Shown here piece after piece: positions 7,418-15,913 of a stretch of DNA of 33,605 nucleotides; within the stretch, counting starts at the first letter, position 1; each line of letters opens with the position of its first letter. Origin of the DNA: an uncultured Clostridia bacterium (GTDB lineage Bacteria; Bacillota; Clostridia; Christensenellales; Aristaeellaceae); contig CANOHT010000029.1 in NCBI GenBank assembly GCA_947565865.1, positions 1-33,605 of the forward strand, in the 5' to 3' direction. The position numbers and the translations under genes were made by a program. Below the pieces are notes generated by a model. That model did not search any database and had not been told where the DNA came from. It saw only the letters and a list, made by a program, of their open reading frames with translations.

Positions 7418-8152
7418 TCACAAGCCCTGGGTCAGCAGCCGGAAGGTTTCCCGGCCCTTGGGGGTGATGAGCGTCTGTGTGCCGCTCCAATTGGTCTTTT
7501 CGTTGATGGTCTCCTTGATGGAGAACAGGCCGCCATCGCGGTCAGCGTAGGGCATCAGCCGCCCACGCTTGTCCCGGTAGATGTACTTGTGGGTCAGCAG
7601 GAAATCCACGAATTTCTTTTCCTTCACGCCCAGCTGTTTGGCCGTCTCCCGAAAGTTGGTCAGCAGATTCCGATCAACCAGATCGTCGAAGTAGTCCGCC
7701 TTGGGCTGCATGACCTGCTTCTGAACGGTCAGCTCGCTGTTGGCGGCTTGGAGGTGGAGCACCTCGCCCTGCAGCCTGCCGATGGTCTGATCGGCCACCT
7801 TCAGCGCTCGGGCCATCACCTGATCCGGGCTATTCCAGGCGTTTTCCACCTCGATGAGGTAGCGGCGTACCTGCCTACCGACGTCTGTGCGCTGGATCAT
7901 GCACAGCTCCTTGGCCATGGAGAGGGTGAGGTGGTGGTCAAGCTTGTTCTGACCTCCGCGCGCTCCGCTTTCCAGATTTGGAAAGTAAGATTCAAAGTCT
8001 TTGTGTTCCTCGAATCCGTAAGCGCACATGCGGTCAAGCCAGGTGGTGTAATTGCTCTCGATCCCCAGCCGCTGGTGCAGCTCCCGGCCGCTGACGGGGA
8101 AGCGGGTGTCTTCGTTCAAGGTCAGGAGGTTGGTCAGGGTGAGATCTTGCAT
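7418..8152 (-). CDS. Phage antirepressor, AntA/AntB plus KilAC domains
   Basis: This 244-residue protein has an N-terminal AntA/AntB domain (about 10-80: FPVSGRELHQRLGIESNYTTWLDRM... with SYFPN and HHLTLSMAKELCM) and a C-terminal KilAC domain (about 145-240: PKADYFDDLVDRNLLTNFRETAKQLGV and FVDFLLTHKYIYRDKRGRLMPY). Such proteins oppose the phage repressor and promote the lytic cycle. ATG 8152 has AAGGAGG seven bases upstream. Its start overlaps the end of the HTH gene by 19 bases, so it is the second gene of the leftward early transcript from the switch. Confidence 0.92.
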   Translation of the reverse strand: MQDLTLTNLLTLNEDTRFPVSGRELHQRLGIESNYTTWLDRMCAYGFEEHKDFESYFPNLESGARGGQNKLDHHLTLSMAKELCMIQRTDVGRQVRRYLIEVENAWNSPDQVMARALKVADQTIGRLQGEVLHLQAANSELTVQKQVMQPKADYFDDLVDRNLLTNFRETAKQLGVKEKKFVDFLLTHKYIYRDKRGRLMPYADRDGGLFSIKETINEKTNWSGTQTLITPKGRETFRLLTQGL

Positions 8153-8391
8153 GTCGTGTCCTCCTTGTGAAATCTACATTTTGTGGACTTATCAGCAAAG
8201 AAAATTGCTTTCAAGTCGGAAGGAATGACAATGTTCAGTGCTTCCGCCATCTGCTCAATTTCTCTGGCGTCAGGCATCTGTCTGCCTGAAACAATGTCCC
8301 GTGCCTTGCGTCCGCTCCATCCCAGGGCTTCGCCAAATCTTCCAGCATTGCCGTACTTGCTGATGACCAGACCTTTCAGCGTGACTTGCAT
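8134..8391 (-). CDS. Cro-like HTH regulator, first gene of the leftward operon
   Basis: This small (85 aa) protein has a helix-turn-helix: NAGRFGEALGWSGRKARDIVSGRQMPDAREIEQMAEALNI, an XRE-type layout. Its position opposite the repressor across a shared operator region is that of phage Cro. It is expected to bind the operators at 8414-8513 and turn down the repressor promoter. ATG 8391 has AAGGAGG eight bases upstream. The C-terminal 20 residues are Lys- and Cys-rich (KCRFHKEDTTCK) and overlap the antirepressor start, suggesting coupled translation. Confidence 0.8.
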   Translation of the reverse strand: MQVTLKGLVISKYGNAGRFGEALGWSGRKARDIVSGRQMPDAREIEQMAEALNIVIPSDLKAIFFADKSTKCRFHKEDTTCKISP

Positions 8392-8413
8392 GGATTCACC
8401 TCCTTGTTTATAC

Positions 8414-8432
8414 TGTCCTCATTTTGTGGACA
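8414..8432. promoter_or_regulatory. Putative phage operator O1
   Basis: TGTCC and GGACA flank a 9-base AT-rich core containing CATTTTGT. The site lies just downstream of the leftward -10 box, where bound repressor would block the early operon. It shares the half-site TGTGGACA with the other sites. Confidence 0.55.
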
Positions 8433-8437
8433 GCACT

Positions 8438-8466
8438 ATCATAAACCAAGCCTGTGCAATTGTCAA
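8438..8466 (-). promoter_or_regulatory. Leftward early promoter of the lysis operon
   Basis: Read on the minus strand, TTGACA (8466-8461) is followed after 17 bases by TATGAT (8443-8438), a near-consensus sigma-A promoter. The -35 box is part of operator O2, so repressor binding should exclude RNA polymerase. Confidence 0.75.
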
Positions 8467-8480
8467 TCATTTTGTTGACA
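8461..8480. promoter_or_regulatory. Putative phage operator O2
   Basis: TGTCAA and TTGACA form a perfect inverted repeat around an 8-base core containing CATTTTG, overlapping the -35 box of the leftward promoter. A third, half-conserved site, CTGTCCACAT, lies at 8504-8513 between the repressor's own -35 and -10 boxes and would allow autoregulation. Confidence 0.6.
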
Positions 8481-8496
8481 AAATTTCAAAAATTCC

Positions 8497-8525
8497 TTGC
8501 ATTCTGTCCACATCGCGTTTATAAT
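8497..8525 (+). promoter_or_regulatory. Promoter of the phage repressor gene
   Basis: TTGCAT (8497-8502) and TATAAT (8520-8525) have 17-base spacing. The start codon follows at 8543, so the leader is very short. The spacer contains the operator-like half-site TGTCCACA. Confidence 0.75.
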
Positions 8526-8542
8526 GATGAAGAGGTGATGGA

Positions 8543-9208
8543 ATGAATCACGGCAAAGTGGCTTCTTGCCAAGAAAGAATCAACGAGCTTTTTGATTCGC
8601 TTACATTAACGGATACCGGTATCGCAGAATCCTTGGGTGTGTCCAAGCAGACGGTCAGCGCTTGGCGCACAGGAGTTCGTTCACCAAAGCGCTCCATGCT
8701 GGAAACGTTGTCGGAGAAGTACCGTGTCGATGTCGCATGGCTGATGGGTTATGATGTGCCGCGATATGGAGAGCGGGAAGACTTCGATGCGATTTCCCTT
8801 CCGGGGGTTATGCCGATTAGTAAACGGCGCGTTCCTTTATTAGGCGGAATTGTGTGTGGCGAGCCTGCCTTTGCTGAAGAAGAATTTGAAAGCTATGTTG
8901 CGGTTGGAACCAATGTCCATGCCGACTATTGCCTTAAAGCACACGGTGACAGCATGATTGGCGCCCGCATTATGGACGGTGACATCGTGTTCATTCGCAA
9001 ACAGGATATGGTGGAGAACGGTGAGATTGCTGCTGTGCTTATTGGCGATGAGACCACGTTGAAGCGCGTTTATTACGATCCTGATAACCAAGTGTTATCG
9101 TTGGTAGCGGAGAACCCACGCTTTAAGACGCTGCGGTACATGGGGGCAGAACTGGATCAGGTTCGCATTCTTGGTAAGGCTGTGGCATTTCAGTCGGACG
9201 TGCGATAA
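8543..9208 (+). CDS. CI-type phage repressor, HTH plus S24 peptidase (LexA-like)
   Basis: This 221-residue master repressor of lysogeny has an N-terminal HTH (about 22-50: DTGIAESLGVSKQTVSAWRTG) and a C-terminal S24 domain. The self-cleavage site is Cys105-Gly106 (GGIVCGEPAF), as in UmuD rather than the Ala-Gly of LexA. The catalytic serine is Ser137 (HGDSMIG) and the general base is Lys174 (TTLKRVYY), so SOS-induced autocleavage is expected. ATG 8543 follows an AGGTG site five bases upstream. It is divergent from the Cro-like gene and probably starts a rightward lysogeny transcript with the next two genes. Confidence 0.92.
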   Translation: MNHGKVASCQERINELFDSLTLTDTGIAESLGVSKQTVSAWRTGVRSPKRSMLETLSEKYRVDVAWLMGYDVPRYGEREDFDAISLPGVMPISKRRVPLLGGIVCGEPAFAEEEFESYVAVGTNVHADYCLKAHGDSMIGARIMDGDIVFIRKQDMVENGEIAAVLIGDETTLKRVYYDPDNQVLSLVAENPRFKTLRYMGAELDQVRILGKAVAFQSDVR

Positions 9209-9250
9209 AGCGAAAAATCAACATATAATATTGAAACGAGGTACAAAAGT

Positions 9251-10177
9251 ATGGGCTGGCGATTCAGGCGTTCAGTGAAGCTGCTGCCGGGTATCAAGGT
9301 TAACTTCGGAAAAAAGTCCGCCAGCGTGACCGTCGGGGGCCGCCTGGCCAGGAAAACCTACAGCACCACCGGCCGTCAGACCACCAGTTACAGCGTTCCG
9401 GGAACGGGGCTGTACTACACGACCTCAACGGGCGGCCGCACCAAACGCTCCGAAAGGCGAAGCGCCCCGCCGCCTAAGCCGCCCTTTTACCGGCGCACCT
9501 GGTTCATTGTCCTGATGCTGATGCTGCTGCCCCCGGCGGGCATCGCGCTGATGTGGCTGTACCGCAGGGAATGGCGTATGCCGGTCAAAATCACGGTCAC
9601 CGCTCTGTCTCTGCTTTGGTTCATCGCTCTGCTGACGCCGAAGCCCGCGGCGGATCCGCAGCAGCCCGCGTCTTCACCCATGGCCGCCTCGACGTCAGCG
9701 CCGACGGCTTCGCCCACGTCGTCACCCACGGCTGCGCCGACAACCGCACCCACAGCCGCGCCGACATCAGTCCCCGCCGCGACGGACGTTCCCATCCTGC
9801 AAAAGGGCGACACGGGGGAAGCCGTCCGCGCGATGCAGGCAAAGCTGATCGAGCTGGGCTATCTGACCGACTCGGCGGACGGCCAGTATGGGTCGGGCAC
9901 CCGCAGCGCGGTGAAGGATTTCCAGAAGCAAAACGGTCTGACGGATGACGGCGTGGCGGGGCCCAAGACCATCGAAATGCTGTTCAGCGCTTTCGCCCAG
10001 GCCAAGGCGGAGCCTTCCGTTCAGACGGAGAAGAAGAAGGAAACATATGTCTGGATTACCAGCGGCGGGAAATGTTACCACAGCAGTTCCTCCTGCAGCA
10101 ACATGAAAAATCCGCAAAAAGTCACCAAGGACGAGGCAGAAAGCAAAGGGAAGAGCCGTTGTCCCAAATGCTACTGA
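9251..10177 (+). CDS. DUF4236 / two-TM / peptidoglycan-binding / Cys-cluster fusion protein
   Basis: This 308-residue protein lies in the lysogeny block between repressor and integrase. Residues 1-57 match DUF4236 (MGWRFRRSVKLLPGIKVNFG...SYSVPGTGLYYTT). Two hydrophobic spans follow (84-104 and 111-129), then a Pro/Thr/Ser/Ala-rich linker (130-180), a peptidoglycan-binding type 1 domain (182-246, LQKGDTGEAVRAMQAKL...GTRSAVKDFQKQNGL), and a C-terminal metal-site-like region (C275, H277, C282, C304, C307) of the kind that ends in PC..C in Ada-like tails. ATG 9251 has GAGGTA nine bases upstream. The linker and wall-binding domain are probably extracytoplasmic. It may be a lysogenic conversion protein altering the cell envelope; this is inference. 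Confidence 0.75.
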   Translation: MGWRFRRSVKLLPGIKVNFGKKSASVTVGGRLARKTYSTTGRQTTSYSVPGTGLYYTTSTGGRTKRSERRSAPPPKPPFYRRTWFIVLMLMLLPPAGIALMWLYRREWRMPVKITVTALSLLWFIALLTPKPAADPQQPASSPMAASTSAPTASPTSSPTAAPTTAPTAAPTSVPAATDVPILQKGDTGEAVRAMQAKLIELGYLTDSADGQYGSGTRSAVKDFQKQNGLTDDGVAGPKTIEMLFSAFAQAKAEPSVQTEKKKETYVWITSGGKCYHSSSSCSNMKNPQKVTKDEAESKGKSRCPKCY

Positions 10178-10194
10178 TGTAGGAAAGGAGCCCC

Positions 10195-11742
10195 ATGTAC
10201 GCCATCTACCTGCGCAAGTCCCGGGCCGACCTGGAGGCCGAAGCCCGCGGGGAAGGGGAGACCCTGGCCCGCCATCGGCAGACCCTGACGTCCATGGCGG
10301 CCAGCCGGGACCTGGCCATCGGCCGCATTTATGAGGAGATCGTCTCCGGGGATACCATCGCCGCCCGACCGCAGATGCAGGCTCTGCTGCGAGATGTGGA
10401 GAAACGGATGTGGCAGGGCATCCTGGTCATGGATGTGGATCGTCTGGGCCGCGGGGATTCCATCGACCAGGGCGTTATCCTGAAGACGCTGAAATATGCT
10501 GATACCATCATCATCACCCCCTACAAGACCTTCGACCCCAACAGCGAAATGGACGAGGAGTTCTTCGAGTACGGGCAGTTCATGGCCCGGGGGGAGTATA
10601 AGCGCATCAAGCGGCGCATGTGGGCCGGGCGGGTGGCCAGCGCCAGGGAAGGGAAGTACCAGTCCCCCAAGCCGCCCTTCGGCTACCGTCGCGTCCGGCT
10701 GGAAGGCCAGAAGGGGTGGAGCCTGGAACCCGTGCCCGAGCAGGCCGACGGGGTGCGGATGGTCTTCCGCTGGTACGGCGCGGAGGGCATCGGCATGGGC
10801 AGCATCGCCCAGCGCCTTAACCTGATGGGCCACCGCACCTATTCCGGCAAGCCCTTCGCCCGCAGCGAAATTCGCGGGATCCTCAGCAACCCCGTGTACA
10901 TCGGCAAAATCCGATGGAATCAGCGGCGTTCGGCCAAGTCCATGCGTGACGGTGTGGAAGTCACCAGCCGCCCCCGCTCCGCCGAATGTTTTGTGGCGGA
11001 CGGCCTGCATCCGGCCCTGGTGGATGACGCCGCCTGGGAGGCCGTGCAGCGCCGCTTGGGCAGCCATCAGCCCCACAAGCCCGCCGGAAGCCCCATTCAG
11101 GCCGCCCTCGCCGGTCTAATCGTATGCAAATACTGCGGCAAGGCCATGCCGCGCAAGCCGGCGAAAAACAGCCCCACCACCTATGTCTGCCGCACACCCG
11201 GATGTCCCACCTCGGGCATCGGTGAGGAATTCGTGGAAAACGCCGTCCTGGAGTCCCTCCAGGGCTGGCTAAAGCTAACGGAGCGCCCGATGGCGGAGCC
11301 GCCTTCCGCCCCGGACAACAATGCCGCCGCCCAGCGCCAGCAGCTGCGCCACCAGCTGGACACCCTGGCCCGCCAGCAGGCAACCCTACACGACCTCCTG
11401 GAGCAGGGCATCTATGACGCCGATACCTTCGTTTCCCGCAGCCGAACCCTGGCCCAGCGCCGGGCCGAATTGGAGGCTCTGCTGGCCGAAGCTGCCGCCC
11501 CCACGCCCACCAAGGAGGCCGCCATCCGCGCCCTGGAACCCCAGCTGCGCCGCGTCCTGGACGCCTGGCCCGCCGCCACCGCTCCCGCGGACAAGAACCG
11601 CCTGCTGCGCTCCGTGATCGCCCGCGTCGTCTACGACAAAACCCACCGCTGCACCCGCGCCGAAGACCCCGGCGCATTTTTGACCGTGGACGTCACCCCG
11701 GTTTTGGTGGAGGGATTAGAGGGAGATAGTAGTGTGCGATGA
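10195..11742 (+). CDS. int: Large serine recombinase, prophage integrase
   Basis: This 515-residue serine integrase catalyses integration and, with a directionality factor, excision. The resolvase domain (1-150) has the nucleophile Ser9 in YLRKSRAD and the basic catalytic motif around VMDVDRLGRGD. The recombinase domain spans about 155-290 (PPFGYRRV, FARSEIRGILSNPVYIGKI). A zinc ribbon follows (C311, C314, C332, C337), then a coiled coil (about 375-450) and a C-terminal tail. ATG 10195 has AAAGGAG four bases upstream. It is the last prophage gene before clearly chromosomal DNA, as expected when attP lies just beyond int. The stop overlaps the next small gene by 11 bases. Confidence 0.95.
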   Translation: MYAIYLRKSRADLEAEARGEGETLARHRQTLTSMAASRDLAIGRIYEEIVSGDTIAARPQMQALLRDVEKRMWQGILVMDVDRLGRGDSIDQGVILKTLKYADTIIITPYKTFDPNSEMDEEFFEYGQFMARGEYKRIKRRMWAGRVASAREGKYQSPKPPFGYRRVRLEGQKGWSLEPVPEQADGVRMVFRWYGAEGIGMGSIAQRLNLMGHRTYSGKPFARSEIRGILSNPVYIGKIRWNQRRSAKSMRDGVEVTSRPRSAECFVADGLHPALVDDAAWEAVQRRLGSHQPHKPAGSPIQAALAGLIVCKYCGKAMPRKPAKNSPTTYVCRTPGCPTSGIGEEFVENAVLESLQGWLKLTERPMAEPPSAPDNNAAAQRQQLRHQLDTLARQQATLHDLLEQGIYDADTFVSRSRTLAQRRAELEALLAEAAAPTPTKEAAIRALEPQLRRVLDAWPAATAPADKNRLLRSVIARVVYDKTHRCTRAEDPGAFLTVDVTPVLVEGLEGDSSVR

Positions 11743-11745
11743 ATT
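11720..11745. other. Probable prophage right attachment region
   Basis: Large serine integrases usually have attP directly after, or overlapping, the end of int. Phage-type coding ends at 11742 and host-type genes begin at 11978, so the crossover dinucleotide probably lies near the int stop. The exact core cannot be fixed without the left end or an empty site. Confidence 0.35.
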
Positions 11746-11905
11746 CTTCAGCCTGCCGTTGTTCCCCCCGGCCTCGCTGTGCAACGAGGGCACGGTTGCC
11801 ATCAACAACCCTGCCTGCAACGCTCGCTCGGGCTGCGGCTGCTGCGGCAGCAACAACAGCTGCGGCGGTTGCGGCTGCAACTGCGGCAATCGTTCCACCA
11901 CCTGA
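11732..11905 (+). CDS. Cys-rich 57-aa peptide gene overlapping the integrase end
   Basis: A GTG at 11732 is preceded by GAGGGAG with ideal 6-base spacing, and the frame is open to TGA 11903. The product is VCDEFFSLPLFPPASLCNEG followed by TVAINNPACNARSG and a tail in which Cys and Gly alternate (CGCC, CGGCGCNCG), with ten cysteines in all (2, 17, 29, 35, 37, 38, 44, 47, 49, 51). It has no signal peptide or membrane span. Possible roles include a metal-binding or cross-linked coat-type protein, or a modified peptide precursor; none is shown. An in-frame stop at 11717-11719 rules out a longer upstream frame. A strong terminator follows. It may be the 3' part of a host gene split by the phage, with the start supplied by phage DNA. 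Confidence 0.6.
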   Translation: MCDEFFSLPLFPPASLCNEGTVAINNPACNARSGCGCCGSNNSCGGCGCNCGNRSTT

Positions 11906-11928
11906 TAACGCCCTGACAGCATGACATA

Positions 11929-11972
11929 CAAAAGCGGCCGCCCTTCGGTTCATGCCGGAGGGCGGCTTTTCA
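11929..11972. terminator. Bidirectional terminator between the prophage border and the kinase gene
   Basis: A 12-bp stem (GCCGCCCTTCGG with CCGGAGGGCGGC, one G-T pair) has a 6-base loop and is flanked by AAAA on the left and TTTT on the right. It can end the rightward int/Cys-peptide transcript and the leftward two-component operon. Confidence 0.8.
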
Positions 11973-11977
11973 TGGCA

Positions 11978-13373
11978 TCAGGCGTTGGAGGCGGGGGCCG
12001 GAAACTGGGGCGATGCGTCGGTCTTCAGCTCCACGGAGAAGGTGGTGCCGACGCCGACCTTGCTGCGCACACGCAGCTTGCCGCCGTGGGCCATGACGAT
12101 AATGCGGGCAATGGACAGGCCCAGGCCGTGGCCGCCGTTCTCCGCTTTTCGAGCGGAATCGCTGCGGTAAAAGCGCTCAAAAATCTTGGGGAGCTCGTCC
12201 CGGGGAATGCCGGGGCCGTTGTCGGTCATCGTCAGGATGCACAGGCCGCCCTGGCGCGCCACGCCCATGGTGATGATGCCGCCCTTGGGGGTATATTTGA
12301 CGGCGTTATCGCACAGGATGCGCATGACCTGCTTGAGCATCCCGCGGTCGGCAGTTACCAGGCAATGATCGGAGGGGGAGAGGTTGAAGGTATTCTCTGG
12401 CGTGACCATGGCGGCTTCCTTGTGTACCTCGGCCACCACATCCAGGGCGTCGAAGCGGGATGTTTCCATCAGCAGGGTTTTCTTGTCATGGCGGGCCAGG
12501 AAGAGCAGGCTTTCCACCAGATCCTTCATGCTGGCCGTTTCCTGAGCGATGGCCTGCATGCCTTCCTCCAAAACAGTGGGATCATCCTTGCCCCAGCGGT
12601 TCAGCATGCTGATGTAGCCCTGGATGACGGCGATGGGGGTGCGCAGCTCATGCGAGGCATCGGAGACGAATTGCTTTTGGCTGTTGTAGCTGCGCTCAAT
12701 GCGATCCAGCATAGTGTTGATGACCGTGGCCAAGTCCTTCAGCTCGTTTTTCATGCCGGCGACGTTAATCCGGTTGGAAAGGTTGCTGGCGGACAGCGTG
12801 GCGGCCATATCGGTGATGTCGCGAATCGGCGCAAGCACCCGGCGATCCAGCCGATGATGTCTGCGCAGGAAGGAGAACAGCCGCATGGCGTCGCAGAACA
12901 GCAGCGTCAGCATCAGCATCAGCCAGACCAGGACGGCATCACGGAGCTGATAGGTGACAATCAGCGCCTGCCCGGAGTCATGGGGTGTGGTAATAATCAG
13001 TTCCAGGGGCCAGAGGTGGAAGGAAAGGCGAACCTCGGCGTTGGGGTCCCAGGCGGTAAGGTAAGCGTCGGCACGGCTGTTTTGGATGTCCGCCTGCGTG
13101 AATATGCCGTTTTCCGGCGCTGGGGCAGTCTGAAGCCGAAGCACATCCTGCTGCACAAAGGGAACCTGGAGAAGCGCCAGTACCAGCGTCAGCAGCAGCA
13201 GGGCAGGGATAGTTGTGCGCAAAAGCTGTCCGCAGTAGTGCAGCGCGATGCGGAAGGTCAGCGACAGGCGGAAGCTGCTCAGCAGCTTGGTCAGTACCCG
13301 GTGGATGCCGCTGGACGCCCGGTTGAAGCCCCGTTCCCGCTGCTTTTTCGCTTTGCGCTTTTTTTGTTTTTTC

Positions 13374-13381
<8 letters not shown>
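11978..13381 (-). CDS. Sensor histidine kinase of a two-component system
   Basis: This 467-residue membrane kinase has a very basic N-terminus (MSKKKQKKRKAKKQRERG), TM1 (about 55-75), an extracytoplasmic sensor segment (about 76-145), TM2 (about 148-165) and HAMP (about 172-225). The dimerisation domain has the phospho-acceptor His244 in SDASHELRTPIAVIQGY. The ATPase domain has N box CDNAVKYTP, G1 DNGPGIP and G2 GGHGLGLSIA. ATG 13381 overlaps the regulator's stop by 8 bases with little ribosome binding site of its own, so translation is probably coupled. The family is close to ArlS/CssS-type kinases; the signal sensed is unknown. Confidence 0.9.
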
Positions 13382-14057
<676 letters not shown>

Positions 14058-14153
14058 GGGCGGCAACTCCTTATCGGTCAGTGTCGGAGGAATCGGGGCT
14101 TGTACACGAAAAGGGGAATGGGGGAGCGATCCGCCCATTCCGAAAGGAGGAGA

Positions 14154-14858
14154 TTACTCGATGGTGGCTTCGGTGAAGCCGTCCTTGTCCGCTTCCAGGG
14201 TCATGCTGCCATCCTGGCTTTCGACCTGGACAGGCACCTGAATGGTGGGAGCGCTTCCGCCATAGGTCGCGTGGTACGTCGTGGCGGCGGGGTTGCCTTG
14301 GTAATAGCTGCGCTCAGGCTTGCTTTCCTCCTCGGCCTTGGGCGCCGCAGCCTGGGGGGCGGGATCGCCGGTGAATTCCTGCACCATGCTGGTGACGGAA
14401 TCCTTCACATTCTGGGAAGCGCTGCGCACCATCTTCTCCAGATTCGCGGAGGCGAAGTCCGGGTCGTGCTTGTCAAAGGACAGCCGGTAGCCCAGCAGCA
14501 GGGTAACGATGGCGCCCACGATGACCAGGTGCGGGCTGATGAGCAGCGCCACCAGGCTGAACAGCAGCGACAGGTTCACGATGACCACATCGCCCTTCTT
14601 GATCTTGAACCGCGCCTGATACAGCCTGCTCATGGCGTTGATGAAGCCGCTGCGGTTGCGGATCTGGCGGGGATCCTTGGCGGGCTGCTTGCTCTTGCCG
14701 CGCTCGGCCTCGGGCTTGATGCGGCCGTTGCGCTCCAGGTCTACCAACGCCCGGGCTACGTTGCCGTTGTGGTAGTCCAGCAGGGCCACCGCCTCCTGAT
14801 AGCTGATGCCGCTCTTCCTGCGGATGAGTTCAATATCCTCGATGGTGTAGCTTGCCAT
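14154..14858 (-). CDS. DUF4342-domain membrane protein with UBA-like N-terminus
   Basis: This 234-residue protein starts with a helical UBA/TS-N-like segment (1-45: IEDIELIRRKSGISYQEAVALLDYHNGNVARALVDLE). A DUF4342-like region follows (about 75-130: LYQARFKIKKGDVVIVNLS, two hydrophobic helices around LVALLISPHLVIVGAIVTLLLG, then YRLSFD). The last 90 residues are low-complexity (Ala, Pro, Glu, Gln). DUF4342 proteins are widespread in Firmicutes and of unknown function. ATG 14858 has AAAGGAG nine bases upstream. It lies 96 bases before the response regulator in the same direction and may be co-transcribed. Confidence 0.8.
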   Translation of the reverse strand: MASYTIEDIELIRRKSGISYQEAVALLDYHNGNVARALVDLERNGRIKPEAERGKSKQPAKDPRQIRNRSGFINAMSRLYQARFKIKKGDVVIVNLSLLFSLVALLISPHLVIVGAIVTLLLGYRLSFDKHDPDFASANLEKMVRSASQNVKDSVTSMVQEFTGDPAPQAAAPKAEEESKPERSYYQGNPAATTYHATYGGSAPTIQVPVQVESQDGSMTLEADKDGFTEATIE

Positions 14859-15007
14859 GGTACTAACTCCTTTCGTCGCTCAATCGGGTCATCCGGTTGA
14901 TGTCTGTATGATACCACAGCCTGCCGCGCTTTGCTTGAGAATAGGGCAAGGAAATCATTAGAAAATGATGAAGGAATCCTTGGTGAAGCGCCATGGGGCC
15001 GCGACGT

Positions 15008-15040
15008 GAAAAAGGCCCGGGAAACGCGCGTCTCCCGGGG
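15008..15040 (-). terminator. Intrinsic terminator at the end of element B
   Basis: On the minus strand, CCCGGGA pairs with TCCCGGG across a loop of about 10 bases, followed by CCTTTTTC. It ends the transcript that leaves the apt gene and runs through the repeat element. Confidence 0.7.
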
Positions 15041-15303
15041 CATCAGAGCGGCAGCAAAGTCCGGATAAGGCACGCCTAACTTGCCGTCGGCAGACTGAAA
15101 ATCAGAAATTGGCGAGCACCTCGGGGCAATGAAACGGAACGAAGCCCCTTCGCGGCAATTTCTGTGCAGTTCCGTAAAAAACTGCTACCATACACGACCC
15201 AACGGCCGGGAGAACGGCATAAGCTCTTCGACCAGTGAGGACGTGCGATGAAACGGGGCGAAGCCTCCTCGTGGAAGCGGCTCAAGCCACTTTCACGACG
15301 GTG
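15010..15303 (-). repeat. Dispersed modular hairpin element, copy B (3' of apt)
   Basis: This fills the 445-base gap between apt and the DUF4342 gene; nothing in it reads as protein. In the direction of apt the order is: hairpin CGTGAAAGTGGC / GCCGCTTCCACG directly at the apt stop; module 1 GAGGCTTCGCCCCGTTTCAT followed by CCTCACTGG; about 80 bases; module 2 AGGGGCTTCGTTCCGTTTCAT (near 15119-15140); AGTCTGCCGACGGCAAGTTA (15077-15096); then a terminator. The last 20-mer is identical to one in copy D. Confidence 0.75.
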
Positions 15304-15861
15304 TCAGCCGATGACTTCACCCTTATTGTTGAACAGGGGCAGCTTTTCCAGATAGATGATGTCCTCCCGATCCTGGGCCTCGCCCTCCGCCAGGATGGCC
15401 ATCCGTCCGGCGATCTCGCCGCCGGCCTGATGCACCAATTCCTCCAGGGCATGGAGCGACTCGCCGGTGGAGATCACGTCATCCACGATCAGCACCCGTT
15501 TGCCCTTGATGAGGGCGGCGTCCGCACCGTCCAGGTAGAGCTTCTGCACGGCCGCGGTGGTGATGGACTTGACTTCCACGGAAAAGACGTTCTGCATGTA
15601 CAGCTTGGCGCCCTTGCGGGCCAGCATCCATTTGGCGTCGCCGGACTGGCGGGCCATCTCGTAGGCCAGGGGGATGCCCTTGGACTCGGCGGTTATGATG
15701 TAATCATAGGCCGGGGCGCGCTTGAGCAGTTCCGCGGCGCAGGCCATGGTCAGCTCACAGTCACCGAAAATGACGAAAGCACCGATGGACAAATTGTCGT
15801 TCACGGGGCAGATCGGCAGGTCGCGCTGAAGACCCGCGATGGTCATGGCATGCTTCATCAT
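15304..15861 (-). CDS. apt: Adenine phosphoribosyltransferase family protein
   Basis: The enzyme transfers a purine base (probably adenine) to PRPP, forming a nucleotide for purine salvage in the cytoplasm. The 185-residue sequence has the PRPP-binding signature VLIVDDVISTGES (about 125-137), the base-loop region ITAESKGIPLAYEMAR, and the RKGAKLYM stretch typical of APT-type enzymes. ATG 15861 was chosen, with AAGGA about 10 bases upstream; a TTG at 15867 and an ATG at 15858 are alternatives. A consensus promoter lies upstream at 15914-15942. The N-terminal 30 residues (DLPICPVNDNLSIGAFVIFGD) are an extension seen in clostridial members. Substrate (adenine versus xanthine) is not provable here. 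Confidence 0.85.
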   Translation of the reverse strand: MMKHAMTIAGLQRDLPICPVNDNLSIGAFVIFGDCELTMACAAELLKRAPAYDYIITAESKGIPLAYEMARQSGDAKWMLARKGAKLYMQNVFSVEVKSITTAAVQKLYLDGADAALIKGKRVLIVDDVISTGESLHALEELVHQAGGEIAGRMAILAEGEAQDREDIIYLEKLPLFNNKGEVIG

Positions 15862-15913
15862 CTGCAATCATCCTTTTGTCGCATAGAGTGGAGCGTGGGC
15901 TCCTTTTCAATTT

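Noticed and set aside
10171..11076. Minus-strand frame of 301 codons opposite the integrase
   Set aside because: It is a shadow of the integrase gene, whose catalytic motifs are unmistakable on the + strand.
11693..11953. Ala/Val-rich minus frame and an overlapping + frame (11739-11924) over the Cys-rich gene
   Set aside because: Both are frame artefacts of GGC/TGC-repeat codons. Only the frame from GTG 11732 has a proper ribosome binding site and a coherent amino acid pattern.
15076..15300. Short frames within the repeat elements (also at 16530-17032 and 29014-29260)
   Set aside because: They contain recurring phrases such as EASPRFIARPHW, but these come from the hairpin repeat read as protein. 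There is no ribosome binding site, and frames are not conserved between copies.
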